Assembly: GCA_937893155.1 (NCBI GenBank)
Contig: CALBGU010000164.1
Span: 1 to 10,705, forward strand
Reading direction: 5' to 3'
From: an uncultured Treponema sp.
GTDB lineage: Bacteria; Spirochaetota; Spirochaetia; Treponematales; Treponemataceae
Length of the DNA stretch: 10,705 bases
Part shown: in pieces, positions 1 through 7,202 of the stretch
Layout: the number at the start of each line of letters is the position of its first letter
Position numbering within the stretch: the stretch's first letter is position 1
Notes under the pieces: model-generated
Seen by the model: the letters and a program-made list of their open reading frames with translations, nothing else
What the model was told of the DNA's origin: nothing
The model's database searches: none
Made by a program: the position numbers and the translations under genes

Positions 1-21
1 TGTCATTATTAAACCTTCGTT

Positions 22-38
22 TAAAACTGACAGTTTTA
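22..38. repeat. Short inverted repeat upstream of the TRL-like gene
   Basis: TAAAACT and AGTTTTA form a perfect 7-bp inverted repeat with a 3-nt loop (GAC), 12 nt upstream of the Shine-Dalgarno site of the first gene. It could be an operator, a leader hairpin or part of a weak terminator of a gene outside the window. The sequence alone does not decide; no convincing -35/-10 pair was found beside it. Confidence 0.3.
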
Positions 39-50
39 GCGGACGTTTTT

Positions 51-56
51 GGAGGA
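51..56 (+). promoter_or_regulatory. Ribosome binding site fixing the start at 63
   Basis: GGAGGA sits 6 nt before ATG63. This is an optimal Shine-Dalgarno arrangement and shows that translation begins at 63, in a different frame from the long downstream reading frame. It is the main argument that the TRL-like gene carries a frameshift. Confidence 0.85.
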
Positions 57-62
57 TTTTTT

Positions 63-1087
63 ATGAAAAAGATTCTTTCTTGGCATTGTTTTGCGGCGGG
101 ATTGTGCGCGGCGCTTTTGGCATTTTCGGGCTGTACGTCGATAGTTCCCGTATCGGCAGGCGCGGGGAGGCAAGCGGCGTGTGGCTCTTTGGTCTGCCGT
201 TAGCAGCGGACTTAAGCGCGGCAACGGCGGCGGCAAACGGCGGAATCAAGCGCATTGCAACGATTGACGTAAAAACCACGAATATTTTAGGGCTTATCAT
301 AGTGAAAACGACCATCGTTACAGGCGACAGCGGGAACGCAATAGCAGCTTCTTCAAGCGATACGGCAGGCACGGAAGACGATAGCGGCAGTTACGGCGGC
401 TCGGAGAACGAAATCGTAAAGGTCGAAGGAGCGTCAGGCGAGGCGATTCTTGACGTTTCAAATATTGAGCGCGCACAGAATGCAGACAGCGACATCGTGC
501 TTATCAACGGCACCTTTACCGACAAGTTTTCGGTGAAAGTGGAATTGTTGTCCAAGCAGACGCACGAATGGGTGGAGCGCGGCACGGCGAAGTTTTCCGA
601 TGTCAATCAGAGCAAAGAAATCAGCTTTGGCTTGGGCTACACGGGAAAACTTTCGGGCGTGGAGCAAGTCCGTCTTACGTTCGATTCTGGCAATTCGTAC
701 ACGGCGGCGGCGCGGGTCATCGAAGATAATCTGGTGATTTCGCTGCTTCCCGTCGGCACGCCCGCGATTGATTTTGAAATCGACAGCGAGATTTTGGGAA
801 AGCGCGCTTCGGGCAGCGTGAAACTCAAGAATAAATCTTCTTCTCTGAACTGGAAATGGTTTTCGGTGTACGCAAAGGCGCAAAAAGACAGCGATTGGGA
901 AGCGCTCGGCATCGTCAAACTAGGCGATTACGTCAACGGTCAGCCGTCCACAAAGAGCCTGAGCACGTTTGCAAATATTGCGGATTATCGCTATTTCGGC
1001 ATTGTATCGCTCAACAAAGACGCGATTGATTGCGAGGCAAAAACGCAGGGCAAAGATTTGGTGTTTACCGTTTCGGCAAAAAAATAA
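63..1087 (+). CDS. TRL-like lipoprotein with C-terminal extension, frameshifted
   Basis: Translation from ATG63 gives a lipoprotein signal peptide (MKKILSW..., lipobox AFSGC with Cys24) followed by TSIVPVSAG. This frame stops at 207. The matching continuation, RGEASGVWLFGLPLAADLSA and then GGIKRIATIDVKTTNILGL, lies in the -1 frame and stays open to the TAA at 1085-1087. The block from GEASG to IVTG is typical of the TRL-like (tRNA-associated locus) family of small spirochaetal proteins, so one base appears to be missing near 155-168. Repaired, the protein would be about 341 residues: signal peptide, TRL domain of roughly 60 residues, a Ser/Thr/Asp/Gly-rich linker, then about 240 residues of beta-rich sequence I do not recognise. 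It is probably anchored to a membrane by lipid. It could be a real pseudogene, a programmed shift or a sequencing error. No tRNA gene is visible nearby. Confidence 0.7.
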
Positions 1088-1102
1088 GTGAAGGTGCGTG
1101 TT

Positions 1103-1609
1103 ATGGTTCGTAAAAGTGCTGTGTCGGCTCTTTTTGCGCTGTTGCTTTTTGTTTTTGGCTGTGCACAAAAAAGCGCAGTCAACATCGTAGGCTCGTGGCA
1201 TTCCGTGCTGGTCTTTGAGCAGGAACTGGCAGGGCAAAATGACGATACCGTAATTGCAATCGCGCAGATTCAGCAAGAGAATACGTTTGTGTTCCGCGAG
1301 GACGGCACGTTTTCGCGCACCGTGAAATCTCAAGCACAGAAAATCCACTCCTTTTCTGCCGAGGTTTCAAGCGATTCTCTGCGCGCTTTTTACGGCGATA
1401 ATACGTTTGAGCTTCTCGGCTCATATTCGCTCAAGGGCACAACGCTCACGCTTATCACCGATACGATTGCGGTAGACGGCGAGCGTATGCCCTACCGCAC
1501 TTTTTTTGAATCAACGGCGGCTTTTGGAAATCCGCATCTGAAAATCACCGTGGACAAAAAAGATGAAAACACGATTTTGATTCAAGGCGTTTCGTTTTCG
1601 CGCCAATAA
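1103..1609 (+). CDS. Lipocalin-like small lipoprotein
   Basis: The start at ATG1103 is chosen because GAAGGTG at 1090-1096 is a good ribosome binding site 6 nt upstream; in-frame GTG codons at 1088 and 1094 lack one. The 168-residue product has a lipoprotein signal peptide (VRK, hydrophobic stretch 6-18, lipobox FVFGC, Cys20). The mature part shows the sparse pattern of lipocalin-like lipoproteins: an N-terminal NIVGSWHS strand, FVFREDGTFSRTV, then GSYSLKGTTLTLITDTI. These suggest a small beta-barrel that might bind a hydrophobic ligand, but no ligand can be inferred. It starts 15 nt after the stop of the TRL-like gene and is probably cotranscribed with it. The gene ends in tandem stops (TAATAA), 10 nt from the convergent lptA stop. 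Confidence 0.75.
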   Translation: MVRKSAVSALFALLLFVFGCAQKSAVNIVGSWHSVLVFEQELAGQNDDTVIAIAQIQQENTFVFREDGTFSRTVKSQAQKIHSFSAEVSSDSLRAFYGDNTFELLGSYSLKGTTLTLITDTIAVDGERMPYRTFFESTAAFGNPHLKITVDKKDENTILIQGVSFSRQ

Positions 1610-1624
1610 TAAGCGGCACTTATT
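1608..1624. terminator. Possible weak terminator between convergent genes
   Basis: AATAAG and CTTATT form a 6-bp inverted repeat around a 5-nt loop (CGGCA), followed on the + strand by a T-rich run inside the lptA 3' end. The stem is AT-rich and short and overlaps the lptA stop codon, so it can only be a weak terminator for the + strand pair. Confidence 0.3.
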
Positions 1625-2429
1625 TCTTTTTCTTCTTTTTCTTTTTGCCGGAAGCCGCCGACTGTTCCTCCCCGTCTTTTTTGGAATCCGCCGTTGCACT
1701 TTCCTCTTTTTTTGCGCTTTCATCGCGGTTAAAATCGCTAATTACGTCTTCGGTCGTCGTTTTTTCTTCGGCGGCAGGGCTTTCTTCTTGCGTGGGCGTT
1801 TTTTCTGCCGTGGAAACATTGCCCTTCACTTTGCCGTCCAGCGTGATTTCCTGCGTGTCAAGGTTCAGCGTAATTTCTTGCGCGCGAAACGTGTCGCCGT
1901 CTTGCACCACCCTGCTGTTCCCGCTCATATTCAGCATCTGCGCAGTCTTTCGGTAAATGGCATACGCGCACGAACACACGTTGTTTTTTTGCGTGATATT
2001 CACGTTGATTTGCATTATCGCAATTTCAAGATTCTGATTGTATTCAATGATTTCTGCGCTCGCTTTCACGCCGTTTTCGCGGTCGCTCAGACTGACCTTT
2101 TCTTGCAGCGTAGCGATTTTGGTTTCGCGGTCATACACCAACTGATTGCACTCAAAATCAAGTTTTGACTCCGTATTTGCGCCTTTGATATTGCCCTCGG
2201 CGGTGATATAGCGAAAATCTTTTCCGTGCAGTTTAATAGAATCGGCGCTGATTTCCATCGACGACGTTTTTACATACGCATTGCCCAAAAGCGTCGTGTT
2301 GTCGGCTTCTTTGCCCGTTTTGCCGCTCATCGCGTCCGCCGAAAAAGAGATTTGCTCCGAAAATACCGCCTGCGCACACACAAAACACAGCGCAAAAAAA
2401 ACGCGCTTGCCGTTATTTTTCGCCGTCAT
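1620..2429 (-). CDS. lptA: LptA/OstA-like periplasmic protein with polylysine tail
   Basis: This 269-residue protein starts at the ATG at 2429, chosen because GAGG lies 6 nt upstream and a signal peptide follows directly (GKRVFFALCFVCAQAVFS, cleavage near residue 24). The longer upstream reading frame is a shadow of lptC. Residues about 25-205 show the repeated beta-strand pattern of the OstA/LptA fold: MEISADSIKLHG, YITAEGNIKG, DFECNQLVYDRETKIATLQE and AQEITLNLDTQEITLDGKV. In diderms LptA bridges LPS or a similar lipid across the periplasm with LptC and LptD. Residues 206-260 are an acidic, Ser/Thr-rich low-complexity linker, and the protein ends in G followed by eight lysines (mixed AAA/AAG codons). 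That tail is not normal for the family. The start overlaps the lptC end by 17 nt. lptB is not in the window. Confidence 0.8.
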   Translation of the reverse strand: MTAKNNGKRVFFALCFVCAQAVFSEQISFSADAMSGKTGKEADNTTLLGNAYVKTSSMEISADSIKLHGKDFRYITAEGNIKGANTESKLDFECNQLVYDRETKIATLQEKVSLSDRENGVKASAEIIEYNQNLEIAIMQINVNITQKNNVCSCAYAIYRKTAQMLNMSGNSRVVQDGDTFRAQEITLNLDTQEITLDGKVKGNVSTAEKTPTQEESPAAEEKTTTEDVISDFNRDESAKKEESATADSKKDGEEQSAASGKKKKKKKK

Positions 2430-3000
2430 TGCTCGCCTCGCTTTCTTCACCAGAAACCGTGATAACGCCGTCAACCATACCAGAAAACGAAAAGCTCTTG
2501 TCTCTGCCGCTTGCCGAAAATCCCCTGCCCTCCATCTGCACATCGTCGCGCTTGAGCACCACGATTTCATCTGAGCCGCTTATCATCTGCTCGGTTGCGC
2601 CGTCCCAAAACAGAGAGGTCGCCTCGATTTCAAAATCGCCGTTTTTAAGCGTTATGCCGTCAAGAAGCACATACTGTTTTGCCGTAGAATCCGCTTTCAA
2701 GAGCGCGCAGGAGCCTTCGTTTTCTTTTTCGCCCTGCTCGTTCCACGTGGTGAATGTGGCATTTTTGGCATAAGACGCACTTGAACCGCGATATTTTTCG
2801 ATTTGCGATGCACTCACCTGCAGCGTCTGCCGTGCATTTTCGTAGCGCACCAGCGACGCATTGTAAAAAGCAAACTCGGGATAATCCGTATCCGTTTCGG
2901 TATCGTTTTCGTAATTGAGCGAGCAGGACAGAAGAGAAAAAACAAGCAAGGGGATAAATCCCCCTGTGAAAAAACGAAATCGTTGTGCAAAAAAAATCAT
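2413..3000 (-). CDS. lptC: LptC-like lipoprotein
   Basis: The ATG at 3000 overlaps the pyrG stop as ATGA, which implies translational coupling. The 195-residue product begins with a lipoprotein signal peptide (FIPLLVFSLLSC, Cys26). The rest fits the LptC pattern: YPEFAFYNASLVRYENARQT, ASYAKNATFTTWNEQGE, a central strand ending in ITLKNGDFEIEATSLFWDG, and EQMISGSDEIVVLKRDDVQM followed by EGRGFSASG. Canonical LptC has one N-terminal membrane helix; here the anchor is replaced by a lipid-modified Cys. It probably receives a lipid from an LptB2FG-type transporter and passes it to LptA, the next gene. Many treponemes lack classical LPS, so the cargo may be another glycolipid; that is inference. 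Confidence 0.75.
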   Translation of the reverse strand: MIFFAQRFRFFTGGFIPLLVFSLLSCSLNYENDTETDTDYPEFAFYNASLVRYENARQTLQVSASQIEKYRGSSASYAKNATFTTWNEQGEKENEGSCALLKADSTAKQYVLLDGITLKNGDFEIEATSLFWDGATEQMISGSDEIVVLKRDDVQMEGRGFSASGRDKSFSFSGMVDGVITVSGEESEASNDGEK

Positions 3001-4604
3001 TTGTGATTCAAAATCGCCGCGCCAATGAATGAAACAAAGAGCGGGTGCGGCTTTGAGGGGCGAGAAACAAATTCGGGGTGATACTGCACGCCGATGCCCC
3101 ACGGGTGATTTTGCCACTCAAACGCTTCCGTCTGCTTGTCGGGAATGGCAAATGCACTCGAAACAAGCCCGTTTTCTGCCATATCTTTGGCATATTTTCG
3201 GTCGAAGGTGTACTTTGAGCGATGACGCTCGCTAATGTGCTCCTGCCCGCCGTAAATCGCCGATAGCTTTGTGCCGCCCAAAATCGTCAGCGGCTCTGCG
3301 CCCAGTTTCATCACGGTTGCGCTCTGAAATCCCGTCTGCTCCTCAGGAAGCGAAATCACCGAATGAGAGCTGTTGCGGATAAACTCGGTTGAATCCGCGT
3401 CTTCCCAGCCCACGATGTTGCGGGCAGTTTCAATCGCCATCAACTGCATACCAAGGTCAATGCCAAAATACGGCACGTTCTTTTCCCGCGCAAACTGCAC
3501 GGCGCGCAAAAGCCCCAAGAACCCGCGCTGTCCGTAATTTCCCGGCACGATAATGCCGTCCGCGCCTTCAAAATACGGAGCGATATTCTCTGCGCGCTCC
3601 AGCGTTTCCGCGTCGATTTTCTTGATAAAAAGCTCGGCATTGTGCGCCGTAACTGCCGCGTGAAAAAGCGATTCGCGCACGCTCTTAAAGCAGTTGTCGA
3701 GATAATCCTTCTTGCCGACCATTGCAATGCAGACTTTTTTCGACGGATTGTTGAGTTTTTCAAGAAACGCCGTCCATTCCGACACATCGGTTGTACGCTC
3801 AGAAAGCCCTAGTTTGTCAAGTATTTTCTTGTCTAAACCTTGGTTGTGAAACAAAATTGGAAGTTCGTAAATCGATTTTTCAAAATCAGTTGACGTAAAA
3901 ACAGACGAGATTGACACATTGCAGAACATTGCAAGTTTTTTGCGAAGCCCCTCGTCCAGCTCCGTTTCACAGCGGCAGATTAAAATATCCGGTCTAATTC
4001 CCGCTTCCTGCAAGAGCTTGACGGCGTTCTGCGTCGGCTTTGATTTGAGCTCGCCGCCCGTAATCACTGGCACTAGAGTAAGATATATTGAAAGAACTTC
4101 GTTTTTACCGAGTTCACGGATAAGCTGCCGTGCCGCCTCAAGATACGGAATTGCCTCGATGTCGCCCACCGTGCCGCCGATTTCCACGATGACCACGTCC
4201 GCGCCGCTTCGAGTGCCCTGCGTAATAATTCTGCGCTTGATTTCGTCCGTGATATGCGGAATAACCTGCACCGTGCGCCCGTTATAGCGACCAGCCCGTT
4301 CGTTTTTGATAACGCTATCGTAGACTTTGCCGATGGTAATGCAGTCATCATCTTGCACCTTCACGCTGGTGAATCGGGAAAAATTGCCCAAATCCAAATC
4401 GGTTTCAGCGCCGTCCTCGGTTACATAGACTTCGCCGTGCTGATACGGGCTAATATTCCCCGCGTCCACGTTTATATACGGGTCGCATTTCATCATCGCC
4501 ACCTTCAATCCGCTGCATTCAAGCAAACTGCCGATAGAAGCCGAAGCTACGCCCTTTCCCAGCGTAGAACACACACCACTTGCTACGAAAATATACTTAC
4601 TCAT
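2997..4604 (-). CDS. pyrG: CTP synthase with degenerate glutaminase active site
   Basis: The protein is 535 residues, normal for PyrG, which makes CTP from UTP, ATP and a nitrogen donor. The N-terminal synthase domain is well conserved: P-loop GVCSTLGKGVASAS near residue 10, KCDPYINVDAGN, SPYQHGEVYVTEDGAETDLD, TVQVIPHITDEIK, IVEIGGTVGDIEAIP and KSKPTQNAVK. The C-terminal class I glutamine amidotransferase domain (about 290-535) keeps the triad His and Glu in HPEF (His509, Glu511) and the ERHR segment. The nucleophile Cys of the usual GICLGMQ motif is Asp383 (FGIDLGMQ, codon GAC at 3456-3458). The oxyanion-loop GGFG is GNYG (Asn356) and RGxEG is RGFLG. The enzyme should therefore depend on free ammonia. 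GAGGGG lies just before ATG4604. lptC is coupled downstream. Confidence 0.95.
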   Translation of the reverse strand: MSKYIFVASGVCSTLGKGVASASIGSLLECSGLKVAMMKCDPYINVDAGNISPYQHGEVYVTEDGAETDLDLGNFSRFTSVKVQDDDCITIGKVYDSVIKNERAGRYNGRTVQVIPHITDEIKRRIITQGTRSGADVVIVEIGGTVGDIEAIPYLEAARQLIRELGKNEVLSIYLTLVPVITGGELKSKPTQNAVKLLQEAGIRPDILICRCETELDEGLRKKLAMFCNVSISSVFTSTDFEKSIYELPILFHNQGLDKKILDKLGLSERTTDVSEWTAFLEKLNNPSKKVCIAMVGKKDYLDNCFKSVRESLFHAAVTAHNAELFIKKIDAETLERAENIAPYFEGADGIIVPGNYGQRGFLGLLRAVQFAREKNVPYFGIDLGMQLMAIETARNIVGWEDADSTEFIRNSSHSVISLPEEQTGFQSATVMKLGAEPLTILGGTKLSAIYGGQEHISERHRSKYTFDRKYAKDMAENGLVSSAFAIPDKQTEAFEWQNHPWGIGVQYHPEFVSRPSKPHPLFVSFIGAAILNHK

Positions 4605-4691
4605 AGCCCCTCATTTTCACACAAACAGCGCGCTTAGTCAATGTATGAACGCAGAGAATGACCGCCAAAATCACAGTACGGCAGCCACACG

Positions 4692-5948
4692 CTATAAATG
4701 CGGATTTTTGAACACCAAAAAGCCATTGTGCCCGCCAAACCCGAGAGAGCCGCTCATTGCATACGGAATTTCCAGCGACACGCCCGTATGCGCCGTGTAA
4801 TCAAGGTCAAGCCCATTCGCCGTGTCGGGATTTTCAAGATTTATCGTGGGCGGAATGAAGCCGTCTTCCATCGCGCGAATCGTGAACATCGCCTCCAGCG
4901 CACCTGCCGCACCGACTAAATGCCCCGTCATACTCTTTGTGGACGAAATGTGCAATTTTGTTGTCGCACCAAAAACCGCCTTGAGCATATTCGTTTCGCC
5001 CTTGTCATTTGCGATAGTTGACGTGCCGTGTGCGTTGTAATAGGCGATTTGGTCGGCAGAAATGCCCGCATCTTCGAGCGCAGAACGAGCCGCAAGAGCC
5101 GCACCGCTGCCGTCTTCAAGCGGGCTGGTAATGTGAAACGCATCGGCAGACGAGCCGTAGCCCGCGATTTCCGCATAGATTTTTGCCCCGCGTTTTTTGG
5201 CGTGTTCCCGTTCTTCAAGCACCAGCGTGCAAGCGCCCTCCGCAAACACAAAGCCTTCGCGGTCGCGGTCAAACGGACGGCTCGCTTTTTCGGGATTGTC
5301 GTTGTAATGCCGTGCCAGTGCGCCGAGCTGCGTTAGGCTGGCAATGCAAATCGGGGTAATCGCCGCCTCGGTGCCTCCCGCCACGCACACATCGAGCCTG
5401 CCTGCGCGGATTAAATCCAAGCCAAGCCCGATTGCATCGGTGCCAGAAGCGCACGCATTTGAAACCGTCCACGCCATTCCCTGTAATCCGTAAAAAATGC
5501 TCGCATTTGCCGCCGCTTCGTTGGGAATAAACATCGGAATCGTAACGGGAGAAAGCCGCGACGCACCGATGTTTTCATCAAAGAATTTGCTATACGCGTC
5601 GTCCATTGCATCAAATCCGCCCAAACAGCAGCCCGTCGCAATTCCCGCCTTAAACGTCTTGAGATTTTCGCGCGTAAATTGCGCGTCAGACACCGCCTGC
5701 ACCGTAGACGCAAGAAATAATTGCGTAAAGCGCGCCATTTTGCGCACAGAACGGTGAGGAATCCCATAACGCTCAATATCGAATCCTTTCACCTCGCCCG
5801 CAATCTTGACCTCAAAATCGCTTGCATCAAAAAGCGTGATTCTGCCAATTCCGCTCTTTCCGGCTTTCACGCTTTGCCAAGACTCCTCCGCAGTATTTCC
5901 CACCGGCGACACCGCGCCCAATCCCGTAACAACGACACGTCTTTCCAT
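4692..5948 (-). CDS. fabF: 3-oxoacyl-[acyl-carrier-protein] synthase II
   Basis: This 418-residue protein is a full-length KAS II condensing enzyme, which extends acyl-ACP with malonyl-ACP in fatty-acid synthesis. It opens with RRVVVTGLGAVSPVGN. The nucleophile is Cys166 in SNACASGTDAIG, and the two active-site histidines are His307 (NAHGTSTIANDKGE) and His343 (KSMTGHLVGAAGA), with Lys338 also present. The conserved SRPFDRDREGFVFAEGA loop and the C-terminal SGSLGFGGHN motif are intact. GAGGG lies 4 nt upstream of the ATG. The gene is preceded by a hairpin that almost touches this ribosome binding site. pyrG follows after 87 nt on the same strand, so readthrough into the pyrG-lptC-lptA block is plausible. 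No acpP or other fab gene is adjacent. Confidence 0.96.
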   Translation of the reverse strand: MERRVVVTGLGAVSPVGNTAEESWQSVKAGKSGIGRITLFDASDFEVKIAGEVKGFDIERYGIPHRSVRKMARFTQLFLASTVQAVSDAQFTRENLKTFKAGIATGCCLGGFDAMDDAYSKFFDENIGASRLSPVTIPMFIPNEAAANASIFYGLQGMAWTVSNACASGTDAIGLGLDLIRAGRLDVCVAGGTEAAITPICIASLTQLGALARHYNDNPEKASRPFDRDREGFVFAEGACTLVLEEREHAKKRGAKIYAEIAGYGSSADAFHITSPLEDGSGAALAARSALEDAGISADQIAYYNAHGTSTIANDKGETNMLKAVFGATTKLHISSTKSMTGHLVGAAGALEAMFTIRAMEDGFIPPTINLENPDTANGLDLDYTAHTGVSLEIPYAMSGSLGFGGHNGFLVFKNPHL

Positions 5949-5958
5949 TCTACCCTCA

Positions 5959-5989
5959 AAAAATATGCCGTATCACACAACGATACGGC
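5959..5989 (-). terminator. Hairpin terminator or attenuator between the S1-like gene and fabF
   Basis: GCCGTATC (5967-5974) and GATACGGC (5982-5989) form a perfect 8-bp stem with a 7-nt loop. On the minus strand the stem is followed by ATATTTTTT, as in an intrinsic terminator for the S1-domain gene that ends at 6044. On the + strand it is also followed by a T-rich stretch. The minus-strand T run ends only about 10 nt before fabF ATG, right against its ribosome binding site, so it may also regulate fabF. Confidence 0.75.
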
Positions 5990-6043
5990 TTTTGTTTTAC
6001 TTTTTGAAAAACAGCCTTTGCCTAAAAATCAACTGCAATGCTG

Positions 6044-7144
6044 CTATTTTTTATTTTTGAAGAACGCCGCGAATGGATTGTATGTATCATAAGACGAACT
6101 CTCGCCTTGCTCTTCCAAAAAACTCTTTGCTTCTTTATCCTGCTCCACGCTTGAGGCTGGCTTGAGCGAAATGCGGTGCTCTGACGGCAAAACGCCCGTA
6201 ACCACAACGCTGAACGTGTCGCCGACCTTGAACACCTTGCTCAGATTCGTATTTTTCTCTACATCAAGCTCCGAAATATGCACAAGCCCGTCAATCGCAG
6301 GAGCTAATGTTACAAACAAACCGAACGGCGCAACACGGCTAATCGTGCCGTCGATTTTCGTGCCGACAGGGAACGTTTTAGCAACATCGTCCCACGGGTC
6401 TTTTTCCAAAGCTTTCATACTCAGCGATACTTTTTCGTTCAGCCAATCCGCCTTGATAACTTTCGCCTCGATTTCCTGTCCGACGCTCAACACGCTCTCA
6501 ATATTCTCAATTCTGCGGTGTGCAATCTCGCTAATCGGCAACAGAGCCTGAAAACCGCCGATGTCCACGAACGCGCCGTAATCCTTCAGAGCCGTAATTT
6601 TTCCCGTAACGATTTTACCAGCAACAATCTCTTTCTCAAGATTTGCAAGGTGCTTTTTCTCTTCGATTTCCAAAATCGCGCGGTTCGACACTACAATGCT
6701 CTTGCCCTCGTTTTTATATTCCGACACCAAGAACGTCAAATGCTTGCCGATAAACTCCGCAGCCTCTGCTTTCTGTCGGTATCCCATCTGCGAATACGGA
6801 CAAAATGCGCGGGTCGTGCCGATTAACACCTCAAAGCCGCCCTTGATTTCCTTTTCGACCTTGCCCTCCACGGGAAGCCCGCTCTTCCACGCAGTCTCTA
6901 GCACTCCCGTATCTGCATTTTCGCCCGCAAGCCGCGTAGTAAATTGCATTTCGCCGCGCTTTTCGCCCAAGAAGAAAACGCTGATTTTGTCGCCCTCTTT
7001 TACACTTACATTGCCGTCGCGGTCGGTAAACTCCGCCTTCGCAATCATACCCTCGCTTTTAAGACCTAAATCGATAAATACGGTGTCTCCGCTTATCGCA
7101 ACCACGGTTGTATCAATCTTTTGACCAACTTCAAATCTTTCCAT
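6044..7144 (-). CDS. Four-repeat S1 RNA-binding domain protein (ribosomal protein S1-like)
   Basis: The 366-residue protein contains four S1 (OB-fold) repeats, roughly residues 4-72, 89-156, 175-244 and 259-330. The first contains VFIDLGLKSEGMI, the second GKVEKEIKGGFEVLI, the third ITALKDYGAFVDIGGFQALL and the fourth APFGLFVTL followed by GLVHISEL. The order and spacing resemble repeats 1-4 of ribosomal protein S1, which brings mRNA to the 30S subunit; the E. coli protein has six. The C-terminal ~35 residues are Glu/Ser-rich and end in FAAFFKNKK. It could be the organism's S1 or a shorter paralogue acting as a general RNA-binding factor; other bacteria manage with four-repeat S1 proteins. 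The start is well supported: AGGAGA lies 8 nt upstream of ATG7144. A hairpin terminator follows the gene. Confidence 0.88.
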   Translation of the reverse strand: MERFEVGQKIDTTVVAISGDTVFIDLGLKSEGMIAKAEFTDRDGNVSVKEGDKISVFFLGEKRGEMQFTTRLAGENADTGVLETAWKSGLPVEGKVEKEIKGGFEVLIGTTRAFCPYSQMGYRQKAEAAEFIGKHLTFLVSEYKNEGKSIVVSNRAILEIEEKKHLANLEKEIVAGKIVTGKITALKDYGAFVDIGGFQALLPISEIAHRRIENIESVLSVGQEIEAKVIKADWLNEKVSLSMKALEKDPWDDVAKTFPVGTKIDGTISRVAPFGLFVTLAPAIDGLVHISELDVEKNTNLSKVFKVGDTFSVVVTGVLPSEHRISLKPASSVEQDKEAKSFLEEQGESSSYDTYNPFAAFFKNKK

Positions 7145-7202
7145 AAATATATCTCCTATACGTCGCCGACGTTTTTTCCCGTCTTTGACAATTTTCTACT
7201 CT

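Noticed and set aside
80..160. ATG80 as the true start of the long TRL-like frame
   Set aside because: It has no ribosome binding site and no sensible signal peptide. GGAGGA and a lipoprotein leader point to ATG63 in another frame, and similarity to the TRL-like family begins only near 161.
458..883. Long minus-strand frames opposite the TRL-like gene
   Set aside because: They are shadows of a G+C-biased coding strand, rich in Arg, Cys and His, with no ribosome binding site or recognisable domain.
2430..2570. N-terminal extension of LptA to 2570
   Set aside because: The extra 47 residues are an alternate-frame reading of lptC, and the ATG at 2429 has a ribosome binding site followed by a signal peptide.
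3001..3117. N-terminal extension of LptC to 3117
   Set aside because: It reads the pyrG 3' end in another frame. The ATG at 3000 in an ATGA overlap gives a clean lipoprotein leader.
4605..4691. Promoter for pyrG (TTGACT followed by GAAAAT on the minus strand)
   Set aside because: The -10 match is poor and would lie against the ribosome binding site, leaving no room for a leader; cotranscription with fabF is as likely.
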